From: Euryodendron excelsum
Lineage: Eukaryota; Streptophyta; Magnoliopsida; Ericales; Pentaphylacaceae
DNA length: 64,000 nucleotides
Assembly (NCBI GenBank): GCA_033060915.1
Contig: CM065389.1
Location: forward strand, 26,358,001 to 26,422,000
Direction of reading: 5' to 3'
Shown here: positions 32,225-45,109 of the stretch, in pieces
How the letters are laid out: each line of letters starts with the position of its first letter
How positions within the stretch are numbered: the stretch's first letter is position 1
Notes under the pieces: model-generated
Databases searched by the model: none
What the model was told of the DNA's origin: nothing
The model's input: the letters and a program-made list of their open reading frames with translations, nothing else
Translations under genes and position numbers: made by a program

Positions 32225-33561
32225 TATTAGACATCTATACTAAAAGATATGTTTTATGTAATGCCTTAGTATTTATTACTAAATTAGTTATTTTATTTTA
32301 ATGAGAATCTATGTGAGCAATGTTTGCCTTGCGTTATTTATTTAATAATTCTACATGTATGTCTCTTATTCTATATAGTAGATGATCTGGTGTGTAAAGT
32401 ATGACTTACACACGGAAGTTTAGATCAATGGTTCTTACAGAATATAAGCTTATAGTTCACAGTCTTAGATGAAACTGGACACACGTTCAATAGCACTGTA
32501 ACAGAAGGTTTTAATAGGCCTGTCTTGACTATGGGGAACGGTATAGTTCTAGCTTTTACACTAGTACACTTTTGTACACTGAACATGACGGTGTTTAAAA
32601 AATTATTTTTATACTGACTATATAAAACAATTAATGCTTCATGATTATTGTGAATACTTATGCCCTTAATCTTAATATAATTATTAGACGCGTGCATGTA
32701 ATATTTATTATTTTGATTTACAAACAAATTAGATTCTTTATGGGTCAATAAACTCAGTGAATTGGGCTATAACATTATGTGTATGGTGAATATTAATTAT
32801 TGTTAGAACTTACGTCCCAATATAAGAATTGATGATACCCCCTTGAATGAGCTTATAAGTTTTGATTATGTCAAACCCTGCAGTGGATTATGAATTAGAT
32901 AACAAATAAGTTAAGTGGAAGGTCTCAAAAAATTAAATAAGTATATTAAATTTAATTGTCAGTAATTTAATTTAATAGACGGGTATATGTGATCTTAACA
33001 TGGGTAGATAAATAAGTAATTAATAATATGGAGCTCGAAATATAATTCCTATTATGACAGGTAGTGCAATTATAACTTTTTAGTGGTATAAATTATAATT
33101 TACATAAATATAGATTAATCTTGATTGGATTAGAAATCCTTATTTGCGTAAGAAGCCCTAATCATACTGATCCTATGGTCCTTATTGTAGCCTCTATGTT
33201 TACGCGCTCTAGAAGCAGCTAGGGTTACGAATTTATAATCTAATATACATAGTCTTGTGAGAAATGACAACCTTAGTAGCTATGCACCCACTCTCTAGGG
33301 AGTAAGACGTGTACAAGGGATATAACAGAAGTCTGAAGATCAAGTTCAAACATTTGATTCGTGTTTGTTATTGTTACTTGCTGTTCGAGATCAAGGAAGA
33401 GAGATCTCAAAGTTCATACATGCTGCTGTTTGGGATTAAAACTGAGAGATCTCGAAAGTATGATACTAATCATGTAAATTAGTTAATTCTAAATAGATCA
33501 TAATTTTTTAGCATTATGCGTATACACTATAGCCGGGTCAAGGAAAATTTCGCAGTCCCCA
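32225..33561 (+). mobile_element. 5' LTR of the host Ty1/copia element
   Basis: About 1,337 bp that matches 63098-64000 in order and detail (AATATAAGCTTATAGTTCAC versus AATATAAGCTTATCGTTCAC, TTGACTATGGGGAAC, TAATTTAATTTAATAGA). Its end is fixed by the primer site just downstream. The usual TG start appears as TATTAG in both copies, so the first base pair is approximate. Every other element from 34003 to about 62890 is nested between this LTR and its partner. Confidence 0.88.
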
Positions 33562-33566
33562 ATAAT

Positions 33567-33578
33567 TGGTATCAAAGC
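33567..33578 (+). other. Copia primer-binding site
   Basis: TGGTATCAAAGC, one mismatch from the initiator tRNA-Met site TGGTATCAGAGC that is usual for plant Ty1/copia, starting five bases after the LTR end. Confidence 0.85.
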
Positions 33579-34002
33579 CTTAGTTGACATTGTATACGTA
33601 TAACACTTACTATGTTTTTTGAAAATCGATTTCATGCATGCTTAGGGTAGAACGTGACTTTGTGCTAACCTCTGTTTTGCAGCATTCTGTCTGGTTATTA
33701 TGGTCATACGAATCTATGTTGTGTGAGATTCTAATAATTAATTTTTACGAAACATGGGAACTCCACTGTTTTGAAGAATTTGATTTGTTGTATTTTGGAA
33801 CTCCAATGTTTTGGAGAATACGATTTGTTGTAATAGAAGAAGATTGAGGAACAGTAACAATACAAGAATAGGGGCAGAAACTAGAAAAACCCGAAAGAAG
33901 TGATGCGGTATTTTCATTTAGGTTCCAGGGGTGCTGCCCCCCGAACCCCCGCAACCTGTCCGGGTAAACAAGGATTCTTCATATCATAGTGCGGTTGGAT
34001 TC
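33579..34002 (+). mobile_element. Copia 5' leader, first part
   Basis: Untranslated leader with a direct repeat of about 36 bp (GGAACTCCACTGTTTTGAAG at 33758 and GGAACTCCAATGTTTTGGAG at 33798) and a GGGTGCTGCCCCCCGAACCC segment near 33929. It ends where element E begins. The left end of E is eroded, so the junction is approximate. Confidence 0.6.
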
Positions 34003-37000
34003 CTTATCGCGGGCCCATTGGGCCCAAATAAAGGCAAAATGACCAAAATACCCTTAAGGCAATGTTCGGTACAATTCCAGTGGGCATGTCTTTTCGAAGG
34101 CAGTAGGTCCCTCTTTTTAATTCCAAGTCCAATTCCAATTCCAATTAAATCTGGCATACCTTTCGAGATAGTTGATTCCTCAAGGTGGTAAGTCCATCCT
34201 GTTTGGCACATTTCTAGGAGAACTCTTCGGAATGTTAAGTCCCTTCAAACCTGTAGACCGGGACGAGACCCCAAGTCCCCTTGATGGTAGAACGATCCAC
34301 CTTTGGTGCTGGCTAGCTCGCCAATGAAGAAATGTCCATTTCGACACACTTTTCGAGAAAGTTGATTCCTCATACGCTAAGTCCACCTAGCAGCTTCCCG
34401 AGATCAGTTACTCTTTGGAATGATTGCGACCCTTTAGAGTAACGGAAATACTAGTAAACATCACAACCGTCAGAGTGGCGGAAACATTCGCAAATAAGTC
34501 GATATAGGGAACTGCTGACAAAGCCCTATATCACCGGACTGCCGTTAGAGTGACGGAAACACTCAAAACCTAGGTCAATACCAGTGCCTGCTAGCACACT
34601 CTGATGAAAAATAACCAAACTGCCCCTAGGGCCATTTTTGGCACGTTTCTTGAGAAAGTACCTAAGTCCTCAAAACGATAAGTTCATCATTCCAAGATTG
34701 TCTTAAAGACAATCTGGCATGATTAAGTGCCTTCCAGTCAGTTTCGAGTCAATTTCGAGACATTCTGGTCATGATGACCATTTTGTCCCTAGGCATCTTA
34801 GCGCCTTGAGAACCATACCGGCTCTAGGTATCAAACCGGTAACCTCCTATGGATGCTTTTGATAGTGTCCCTAGCCTTCCGATACATTCCTAGGTCATTT
34901 TGAGTCAGTTTTGGCAAGCTCGGTGCAAAATGACTGTTTTGCCCCTAGTGGCCCATTTTCCTTTTCTAACCACACCGGCTCCAAGTATCAAACCGGTAGC
35001 CTCCTGGAACATTCTAGCTAATGTTTTTAAGCTTCTAGTCTTCTTCCGGAATATTCCGAGTCTATACCGGTAGCTTTTCGATCCGATTAACCATTTTGCC
35101 CCTAATGGCCCGGTCAACCCCTCTATCACATCTTGACATCATTTTTCAAGTCTACTACCCCTGAGATACTATTCTAAGGGCTCTTGTCCCTTTTTAGCCT
35201 TCCAAGTTGTTTCCGGCCCCTTAAACCATTCCGGAACCTTCCAGAGTAACTCCTAGTGAAGCCAAGCTAAAACTTGCATGGTAGTCACTAGTACAGGTGC
35301 CCAAATCTTCTAAAGTTGCATTACTTGCCGGCCTTAAAACTTTCCTAAGTGGCTGGCGCCACTCCTAGTGGTGCCAGAAGGAATTGTTTCCTAGCGCCAT
35401 TACAATAAGCACCAGGTCAATCCTTTCTCTATAAATATAGAGCCTCCTCTAGTGCGAAAAAAGTCCCCAAACTTAGTCTAAAAACTCTCTTCTTCAATAC
35501 ACAAAGCTCGTAGCATCCCCAAACCCTAGTCTTCTTTGGGTTTTCCAAACCCTAGCCCCCATACACTAAACCTTAATATACATACACTCCTATACACTCA
35601 CATACACCCCTATATACTCCTAGATTAGCCTCCAAAGCCTCCATTGAAGACTTGAAGTGCTGCAACTTCGAAGTTTCCAAAGATCCAAGCAAGCTCTCGA
35701 ATATCGACGCAAAGCAAAGTGAAGATCGAAGTAAAGAAAGCAAACCAAGCAAACAAATAAAAGAAGACACAAGGTTGGCTCTCTATTTATGTTTACGCAA
35801 CTTCCTCCCCTCTCTTCTCTCTCGTAACCCATTTGGATTTTCTTCTATTTCAATCCCCCATCTTCTAGCCCCCTTTCTTGCATGCTTTAAACAAGCGACT
35901 CCCCGGCTCATGTGTAGGATTGGGCTATTGAAATTCACCGTGTCAGGGGCTTCATCTTAGTCTAACTGGAGATCACATGGGTTCAGCCCCCTTAATTATG
36001 TGGTGAAGCCTTTAACCTGGTATGTTTACGACCCTAAATTACATTATGCATATCATGATTATACATCTCTCCAAAATTCGTTTTTAAACTTGTTTTCAAA
36101 ACTTACATCAAAACCTTTTCAAAACTTGCATTAAAATTTTCTTCTTCAAAACTTATTTTTCAAAATCTCAATCCTAAGGTGATTCTAGCCTTTTTCATGA
36201 TTAGGGTAGCTTTAGGAAAGTGTTACATTTAAAGTGACCAATATGATCCATATTTTCAAATTATTGTTGTTTTCAAACTATAATCCTAGAATGGTTCTAA
36301 TATTCTTATGGTTAGAATTGTTTTAGGAAAGTGATATTTTTAAAGGCTTGCAAAAGCCCATATTCAAATCCTTTTCAAAATCTCTTTTTAAACTAACTTT
36401 CCAAAACCTCTCTTTAAATTCTATCCAAAATCTCTTTTTACATCTACTTTCTAAAATCTCCTCTCAAATGCACTTTCTAAAAACTCTCTCCAATCTCCTT
36501 TCCAAAATTGTTTTCTAAAGATTCCCTTCAAAAATTAACTTCCTAAAAACTCTTTTCTAAAAACCTCTCCTCAAAATTCACTTTCTAAAAATGTTCCCTA
36601 AGTTTCAATCCTAAAAACTCTCTTTCAAATTCACTTTCTAAAAACTTCTTTCTAAGATCTCCTCCCAAAAATCTTCATTTTCAAAAGTTCACTTTCCAAA
36701 ATCTCTTTTCTTGGAGTCCAAGTTAAACTCTAGAGCCATGGTTAGAAAACCCTAAATTCATTTCTAAAAACATAATTTCTAATCTCCTATTTTGGCCTCA
36801 AACTTTAGGTTTCCAAATCCTATCTTTTACCCCAAAATCTAGGATTTTCAAAACTTCATCTTGCCAATTTCATGCAAAAATCTAATCTCCCCATTTAGGA
36901 AACTAGATCCAATCCTCCATTTTGAAAACAAAATCAAATCATCTTTTTCTTAGAAACAAAATCCAAATCTTTCCTAATTCCAGTCCTTTCTAATCCAATT

Positions 37001-38657
37001 CTTTCTTAATTCAAATCCTTCCCAATTCAACTCTTTCTTAATTCTAATCCTTCCTAATCTCATACTTTCCTAAATCTTAAGTTTCCAAAACTTAAACTTT
37101 TAAATCTTTTCTTAAACTTTAAGCTTCTTAATCTTCCTAATTCCAACATTTCCTAATTCCATACCTTTCCAAATTTCAACTTTCCGAATCTAAATCTTCA
37201 AATCTTTCTTAAACTCAAACCTTTCCTAATTTCAAGTATTTCTAAAACTCAAACTTCGAATCTTTTCTAAAATTTTAAACTTTCTAAATTTCAAACCTTT
37301 CCAAATCCAAAACTTTCTAAATTCAAAACTTTCTAAAGTCAACACTTTTTAAATTCGAAACTTTGCTAAGTTAATCCTTTCCTCATTTGAAACTTTTCAA
37401 TTTTAATTCTTTCCTAATTCAAAACTTTCTTAAATCAAAACTTTCCTAAATAAACTTGCCTAAAATGACACTTTCATAAAATGACAGCTTTCGAAAATGA
37501 AACTTTCCTAATCCGAACCTTTCCTAAATCCAATCTTTCCCTAATCTTCCAAGTCCAACATTCGAGTCAAATCTTTTCTAAAGCCCTTCCAAGTCAAGTC
37601 AAATCTTTCTTAATCTCAAGTCCCTCTTGAATCCTATCTTTTTTAAGTCTAGGTTTTCTCGATCTCAATATTTTCAAAACAAATCAAAATCCTTCTTCCA
37701 AGTTCTATCCTTCCAAATCAAAGTCTAATCTTTTCAATTCCAAATTCCAATTTCCAATCTTTTATTTTAAGTTCAAATCAAACCCTTTTTCAAATCAAAA
37801 TCTCTTTTTCAAATCAAACATTCTATTTTCTATCGGACTCTTGTTCGAACTACAGCTGACCTGATTCCTCAAAAGGGATACGTAGGCAACCCTCAAGGGT
37901 GTGGCCATAACTTTTTTCAAATCTCTAATTCTGTAACTCTTCTTAAGTTTTCAATTCTATAATCTGTTTCAAGTTTTTAATTCTAAAATATTTTTTCAAA
38001 TCCTTATTTCCAGCTTCTAAAACTCTTCTTTCAAAACTCAACTCTTCTTTCAAATCTCTTTTCCAAAATCGAATCAAGTCTTTTCAAATCTATTTCAAAA
38101 TCAAATATTATTCTTGCACTTGCATATCATGCATCATTCTTTTAAAAATTATTTTCTAAAGTGAATAGTTTTGGACATATATTAATTGAAGACTCTAATG
38201 GGTAAACCTAGGGTGAATAGACATGTAGGTACCGCAAGGGCGGGGTAGGGTGATGGCTTAGTGTGTCTTTCCTACACGTAACCAACCTCCGAACCTAGAT
38301 CACTGTTTTCGAGATACCAAAATGGAGTTATTTTTAAAAAGGGCTTAACTATTTTCTAAAGGTTGCTAAACAACCTATTTTCTTAAAAACCCTCTCTCAA
38401 GGAAGTATTTTCAAAAATCGTTTTCAAAAACCCTAAGTGTAGTCTTTAAATTGTGCTTAGTTTTAGGTGACCTAACTCGCCTTAATCAAGTTAGGTGGCA
38501 ACTCCGATTGTTTTCCAAAAGCCCTTTATTCAAAATCAATTTTCAATTCAAACCTAGTCGCACTCATTCTTCTAGGAGAGTGAGTTCTAATGAGAGAGTA
38601 CAGTATTTTTCCCGCATATGTGTGTATTCCTCGAGTGCGAAAAATCTGGGCGCGACA
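34003..38657 (+). mobile_element. Element E, 5' LTR (head missing)
   Basis: Family LTR lacking about the first 125 bp: homology with the 3' LTR begins at GGGCCCATTGGGCCC (about 34009, matching about 45236). The tail is complete and ends GGGCGCGACA at 38657, followed at once by the primer site. Contains 28-bp units near 34437-34570, palindromes near 35352-35412, TATA box 35430-35437, telo-boxes, a weakened donor site (AAGGTTGG), the G-poor domain 36350-37800 and the cassette 37830-37915. A sample of the last 140 bp differs from the 3' LTR at roughly one base in ten, so E is old. Confidence 0.9.
35430..35437 (+). promoter_or_regulatory. TATA box of element E 5' LTR
   Basis: TATAAATA followed by TAGAGCCTCC. 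The 3' LTR copy is at 46734-46741. The palindrome cluster upstream has decayed (only one clear TGGCGCCACTCCTAGTGGTG copy). Confidence 0.7.
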
Positions 38658-38659
38658 GC

Positions 38660-38677
38660 TGGCGACTTTGTTGGGGA
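38660..38677 (+). other. Primer-binding site of element E
   Basis: TGGCGACTTTGTTGGGGA starts two bases after the LTR end. From family knowledge, Ogre elements use tRNA-Arg and their primer sites have this TGGCGAC...GGGGA form. This is the main evidence that the long-LTR family is Ogre-like. Confidence 0.75.
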
Positions 38678-41600
38678 AACTTAGAGGATTAGGCCATAGT
38701 CATGTCTTTTCACCCTTCACCCATGTAGGGTCATCAATTAACTTGTTCAATTCTTTCCACCTTCAATTCTCTGAATGAAATTTTCAAAGTTGTTTTTAAA
38801 AACATGCATTTAACTCCATTCATATTATCTTGCATTAAGTTTGTCATCCACATACTAACTCTTGCATCTTTATTTTGTAGGTGGACTTTTGGTTTCATTA
38901 TTGTTTTATGTCATACTAACTGCTATGCATGAATGAATGTGGTGAACAGGATAGATGGGAGTTATTGGACTCTTTCTTTCGCTTTCAAAAATCACACACA
39001 CACTGCATGTGCACTTGCATTATGCATACTTGCATTCTTTACCCTGATCTATCCCTTCTAGTTAGAAGAGGGAATAGTATATTGATTATGGGCAAGATGC
39101 TGTGTCAGTTTATTTGCCTGCGGCTTCTTGATGGTTCCCCTGCTCAGATCACCAACCGATTATGGCACCACCTCGGGGAGTGGGCCTAAGTTTGAAGATT
39201 CAGGAACAGAGCTTTTTTAGGACGCATTAGTAAATCCTCAACCTCATGCTCATGTAGACACCCTGCATAGCCGAACCTCTACCAGATTTAAGACATGCAC
39301 ACCATTTTCCAAAACCATGGAGGAAGGGGCAACTGCTTTTACTTTCCTCTATATCTGTTTATTCCTATTGTTATAATGACTGTGTTCTTACTGTTATAAT
39401 GCTTGTTTAACTGCTCATGCATGCACGTTTACTTTACCATTGCATTCTCTCTTCTTACGCTCTTTGCATCCATATTCATGCATATAATATGGCATTCCAA
39501 GACAAGAGTTTTAGAGTAACTTAAGTCACTGCATTCTTATGCATATGATCAACTAAAAGAGAGTGGCACCGAAGTCACTCTCCCATGCATTAAACCTACC
39601 CAAACCCTAAGGGTTCCTACGTAACCCTAAGGAATCATTGCATGCATTTTAAGTCATTCCATAATAGGAGCCTCAATCTCTCTATGCTCACGGAGATAGG
39701 GTTGCCAAGAAGACAAGGGTCAATCGATCAACAAGGTCTTTCAGCGACCTCCTCGACATCAAATCTAATGAAGGCGAATCCGAAAACTCAAGAGTAGTTT
39801 AAGATTTCATATGTAAAATTAAATAGGTAGAAGTCCAAAGGAAAATATTCCGCCTTACCCCATTGGAAATGTACTTTGATTCTTTATATTGTAAGCCTTA
39901 AAATTCAATGTGTTTCCTTATTTTCCGTGAATAAATGATGAAGGCGGGTTCCTGATCAATGGTAAGGTGCTTGCGTACAGGGGCAAACCTCCTATCTCCA
40001 AAAGTGAGCTAATACATTATGTTTAGTCTTTCTTTCAAGTAGGGACACCCCTAGGACATGCGTTGCATAAAAATTTTCAAATCAAGGCACTAACATCTAT
40101 TTTATTTCTTGTCTTCTATCCTCCCCCTCCTTATCTCCAAGCACTAAGAGAATTAAAGGCAGAAGCAAGACAAGAAGGGGTTTTTCTAAACCATTCATTT
40201 ATTATCATTATATTGCTCACACGTTCACTTCTATTATGCTCATGCATCCATATTCATTCCGAGACAAGAGTTCCAAGAAACTCAAGTCATTTCATTTTCA
40301 TACACCTAATCAACCGTTGTGAGAAAGGAGCAATCTGATCTCATGTTAATCGAACCCACCAAAACTCCTAAGGGTTCTTCAATCCTAAGGATTCATGGCT
40401 TGCATAAAATCATGTCTCAAGAGAGGCCCAAATCTATCTTTATCCATGGATGCAGGATTGCCCAAATAAGAAAATATCAACTGGCCCACGCCGAAGAGGT
40501 ATTGTATTGCATAATAGGGGCGAAATCCCACCTCCAAAATGGACTTGTCATCATGCCTAGATTCCCTCAAAGCAGGGACCCTTCATAAGACATGCATTGT
40601 ATAGAACCTCCAACTCCACGTGCTGACAGCATTCTGTTGTTCTTTTTCTTTTTTTAGGTCAAAGAGCACAACTGAATTCAAGGAATCCCTCTAGCACCTC
40701 ACCAGATTCAAACTCATGGATGATAAGCCTAGTTGTTAAAAGAGACCAAACTTACATCAAGGAGCAACAAGAATTAACTATCCATCTACAAGAAATTACC
40801 TCCACGCCAATCACCCTCCATACAAAAGAAGGCTTCATCATTTGCAAAGTTCTATCAGACCCGTGTATTACTACAAAAGAATCTCCTAACTTCTGATTGC
40901 ATGCCAAACACCACAAGAGATCTATCAATCCGCCCTCCGTCATTTGGTGATATATCCAGAGAATGAAATACCAAAGAAGTTGACATAGTTTCAAAACCTT
41001 GTTGAGGTTTCTCACCAAGCGGTTCACAAGAAAAGGGAGGTTTCCACAAAATTCATCTATTTTGTTTTCGTCTTTCTATTTCTCACAAATATTCTTTAAA
41101 TAAACACTGCATGCCATGTAATCATATTTTTAAATGAAAATAGGTAGTTTTCAGTTTATCCCTTTGTCTCATACTCTTGTGGAAGATTACTACTTTTAGG
41201 GATTCTTTCCCATTTTGTGATGACTTAACTTTAAGGATGCGATAGCATGGGCAACCCATTCAAAGGGAGGGGGGGGGGCCTTAAAACCTTTGAAAGACAA
41301 AGAGAGAGTGAGAGATAGGAAGAAAATTGTCTCAATAGAGAGGTGTGGAGTTCATCGAAGAGGTGACACTTGCATGATATCCTGGCTAGGCAATGGGTAG
41401 TCGAGTCCTCAAAATAATGAGAAGCCATTATTCTATTTATTCTAAATAAACACTATCCTTTGCTCAACCCACTAGAGCTGTGAGTGATTTCTATTCAGAT
41501 ATCCCAAACCAAGAACCATCCCCCACATTGGGGTAAGCACTGAGTAGTTAATTTGATAGAATATGTTGGGTTCACTAGCCGAAACACATCATCCGTAGGA

Positions 41601-43581
41601 ATATTGTCTAAATTTTGTACAAAGGCTTTATGGACTAAGCAATTTGAGTTGAAATGATTAAAGGCCCTTAATTCTACTACCATACACAAAAATATCCCAT
41701 TTGCTTAACCCATTAGTGCCTTGCAGAAAGCAGAAGATTTTTTTCCAACCCCGATCCGAAACCATCCCCCCACACTATGGCAGACAGGCAACAAAAGATC
41801 TGGCAGAGAATGTCATCGACCATCAAGCTAAAGTAACGTGAAGGCTCTATGGATCAAGCAATCTTGTTCAAAATAAAGAGAGGCTCTCATTTCATTTCCC
41901 ATATAGTTGAAAGCAACCCTTGTCAAACCTATTGAGCCAATTACCTTTTTCTCTAGAAAGAAACCCTAACCTAGGGATCACTGCCCACAATGGATTAAAT
42001 TGAAACGCTAAGAAAAGGATCTGAGAGACAGAAGTTGTGGAAATGTTCGTCTCACAGAAAGCAAAAAGAAAGGGAAGAAACAAAAAAGCAAAGAGAAAAA
42101 GCTACCACGGGACAAGTCAAAAGAAATTAAAAAAAAAGAAAATAAATAAAATAAAGGGGCAACTCCATTAGAATGTCAAGGATCAAACTACAAGAAAAGT
42201 GAACGCCTTGAAGAATATATAGTTATTCAAAGGTGATCCTAGGTAACAAAGAAGCCCAGTAGAAGCAATAAGTTCGAGCCTTTACCCTTGCTTGTAAAAA
42301 TTCGAAACCGTGGCGTACATTACGGCCCTATTAAAGTCCTCTCTGATTGAAAAAAAGATTGCTTGATCTAAATAGCCAAACGTGTTGCTGAAGCTAGAGG
42401 AGAATATCAGGGGACGAAACCCCACTAGAAGACCAATTAAGGATGGTATGGATCTAAACCCTACTAGAAACAACATCAAATTTGAGCCAGCGTATTCTTT
42501 TCATTTATAAACCCATTAACCTAGCCAACGTTATGATCCAAATTAAAGCCCTCTATGGTCAAAGAAAATTACTTAGTCCAAATAAGCCTAAACAATACCA
42601 AGACAAGTAGGATGAGAAAAGAGAACTGGAAGGGAATGCAAGGGCAATCTCATGCTCCAAGGTGTGCTCAGATGGTTTTGGTTTAAATAACCCACTAAAA
42701 GAAGATCTTTGAGCCGAAATATCCCTTCGTTTCTTACAACCCCTAAACCCAGCCTACATTACGGTCCTAAAAGAAGTCCTCTCAGATTGAGAGCTTAGCT
42801 GTTTATCGCTCTACAAAGGGTATGTGAGTTGTCGCTCTAGCCACGGTGGCATTTTGAGAGAGAAAACCAAGTGAGGTAAAAAAACTCCAAACAGCAACCC
42901 TGTAAAAAGTAGGGATACAATAGAAAACCAAAAAGTCAAGATCCCTGGAGAATGGTGCAAATGCTATCACACCCTGATAAGAATGGGACAAAATTGAATG
43001 AGGCAGAATCCTAAAAGGGAAACATAATCCTGAGAGTATGGGCCCTAGGCAATCTTGGGACATTCTTTGTAAATAGTTTATATACGTGCAGTATAACGCA
43101 TCCATGACATATATAACTTGTACATCCATTAAACTCCTTTGTAGTTTGTATCTATTCATGTATTCATCAAAGGCATGGCATGCATTAAATTCCATTCTTG
43201 TATGAACATGTGCATTCATAAAAATATATATATAAAAGTAGGATATGCAAAATAAGTCATACATCTAATTCTATATGCATTCATAAAAAAATAAAAAATA
43301 AATAATAAATAATAATAATAATAAAGTATAACATGCATTCACCTATTTATCTGTGCATTTTTAGAATTGGTATAAGTAAACTATTTTTGTACAAAAACTA
43401 ACTATATGTCTTTCTCTCTCTCTCAAATAAGAAACAGGGAATGAGGTAAAATGCAAAAAGGAGCTAAAGGCACCCCTCAGATATCTCCAACACCGGCACA
43501 CACCTTAGAAAGCTCAAATTTCTATGGCCAACAAGAAACAGAGAATGGGGCAATGACCCACCCTCGACCTCCCCAATCAAA

Positions 43582-43795
43582 CCTTAGACTTTCCCCCAGA
43601 GGAGTAGCGTTTTGCCAGACGGAGCGTTTCGCCAGACAGAGTGCCAGTTCAAGAAGTATCAGACATCAACCTTGGACTTTCCCCTAGAGGAGTAGCGTTT
43701 TGCCAGACGAAGTGCCGCTTCAAGAAGTATTATACATTAACTATGGATTTTCCCAAAGGAGTAGCGTTTTGATAGATAAAATATCAATTCAATAC
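43582..43795 (+). repeat. Tandem repeat in the element E internal region
   Basis: Three units starting near 43582, 43671 and 43741, each with a GGACTTTCCCC-like start, GAGGAGTAGCGTTTTGCCAG and AAGTGCC...TTCAAGAAGTAT. The unit length is 70-89 bp because the first contains an extra GCGTTTCGCCAGACA copy. Confidence 0.8.
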
Positions 43796-43940
43796 AGGAA
43801 AAGTGGAGTAGCTGGGAGCACCACCTTTTTGCCAGCTCAGCGATCCCCAATGTCCAGTGCCTTGTCCACGATATCCATCTCCTCCTCAAAAACTCGACAG
43901 TAGGGAAGAGGTTGACTGGAGGCCTACTCCGCCTTCCATT

Positions 43941-44237
43941 CTAGCTAGAGAATGCCCTGCTAGCTGATTTGTGACTACCCCTGGGGCGACTGGAGCTACC
44001 AATAGAATCTGTTCGGCCCGCCTTCTCAGATTGGTGTCTCCTCTTAGAACCGTCATCGCCTGCATCTGTCATCCTGAAGATCAAGGTAAGAATACCGACA
44101 TAAGGTAAATATAACTCAGAAAGGTAAAAGAAATGAGAGGTAAGAAAAAGAAGAAGGAGAAACAATGAAACTAAATAAATAAATAATAAAAAATAAAAAG
44201 ATTTCAAATGATAATTCAAAATGAATTTCCTACACAT
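43941..44237 (-). pseudogene. Antisense gene N terminus in element E
   Basis: Minus-strand frame with a low-complexity polar segment (DAGDDGSKRRHQSEKAGR, SSSRPRGS) near 43975-44075. Beyond its stop the conceptual translation continues with interruptions as EEEMDIVDKALDIGD. Position and strand match the antisense plant-mobile-domain-like gene at 16689-17719. I infer that this is its N terminus and that the core domain was deleted in E. The first annotated Met is probably not the true start; a second Met near 44072 fits better (MTDAGDDG). Confidence 0.4.
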
Positions 44238-44848
44238 TTTGATTTTAAAATCCTACTTCCAAGTCGAAATGAATTTCATACACATTTTGATTTTCCAACT
44301 TTGAGTCAAAATGAGTTTTCTGAAACCTCAAGCGTTTTCTATCTTTTTCCATCAAGAAGATTTTATTCCAACTCTTTCCTTAATTTCGAAAAAATTTCGA
44401 CAGGGTTCTGTTTAAAAAGGGTCCCTACCACACCCACGACATCAACACAAAACAAAAACAATGCACTCTACAATATCCTAATCACATAGCACCCACACTC
44501 GCGCACACTTTTCAAATTTTCAAATTTTTCAAAAGACTTATTTTTCTCAGAATCATTTCAAATATTTTCTTAAATATTCCTACATTTTTCTAAACATTAA
44601 ACTCTAATATTTTCTTAGTTTTCTCAATTTTTCTATTTTTCTAGGTAATTTTCTCACCTCTTGGAGTTCTTCGACAAAATATTCTCTTCTGGTGACGGTG
44701 TCTACTTCCAGCAATCCTTCATGGTCCTTAGGGAGCACTCCTTTAGATGTCCAAATCGGTTTCCTCGCAAAAGACTCTCAGTTTCTCAAAAATCTCTCAA
44801 CTCCCGCAATAACATCAAACTAGCAGTTTGTTGGTTTTGATCCCACGC

Positions 44849-44912
44849 TTGGCACCATTAGCAGTGGCACCAAGCCAATTTTAACAAAGGTGCCACTACT
44901 TGTGGCGCCAGT
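44849..44912 (+). repeat. LTR-type palindrome pair in the internal region of E
   Basis: TGGCACCATTAGCAGTGGCA plus CCA (44850-44872), then AAGCCAATTTT and GGTGCCACTACTTGTGGCGC plus CA. Both the 23-bp layout and the AAGCCAA spacer are those of the LTR cluster upstream of TATA, but this copy lies about 200 bp before the 3' LTR and no TATAAATA follows on the plus strand. Confidence 0.75.
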
Positions 44913-45091
44913 TTCCAACTCCAGGTAGTTTTGCCCTTTTTCCCGCCAAAACTCGATTTCAAAGGCCTTTGGGCCTGATATCCATTTCCAAACTCCCGTT
45001 TTTGAAAATTTCCAAAGTCTGTCCCTTCAACCGCCTCACAGTCGACATGGGACTCTTACTCTATCATTTTCTGTCTTCAACTAACAAATAC

Positions 45092-45109
45092 AAAAAAAAG
45101 AGGGGCAGC
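45092..45109 (+). other. Polypurine tract of element E
   Basis: AAAAAAAAGAGGGGCAGC sits immediately before the 3' LTR start. It is the expected plus-strand primer and confirms the LTR boundary. Confidence 0.8.

Larger units (their letters stand above)
38678..45091 (+). mobile_element. Element E internal region, no gag-pol
   Basis: About 6.4 kb with no recognisable gag, protease, RT, RNase H or integrase. A pyrimidine-rich acceptor-like site (TCTTTATTTTGTAG|GT) lies at 38867-38881. The segment 40495-40670 matches the gag leader at 30985-31235, and 41690-43020 matches 15160-16500. The rest is AT-rich with scattered stops. An antisense N-terminal frame (43941-44237), a 70-89-bp tandem repeat (43582-43795) and a palindrome pair (44849-44912) are listed separately. 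Its size and lack of pol suggest a non-autonomous Ogre derivative, or an element that lost pol after insertion. Confidence 0.7.

Noticed and set aside
33638..33954. Short open frames in the copia leader
   Set aside because: They overlap on opposite strands, lie between primer site and gag, and show no domain.
41270..41280. Run of G residues as a possible G-quadruplex
   Set aside because: A single homopolymer run without further G-tracts nearby is not enough to support a quadruplex.
42803..43264. A 153-codon minus-strand open frame in element E
   Set aside because: The peptide shows no recognisable domain, and the corresponding part of the fragment at 15051-16688 has no matching frame. Likely chance.
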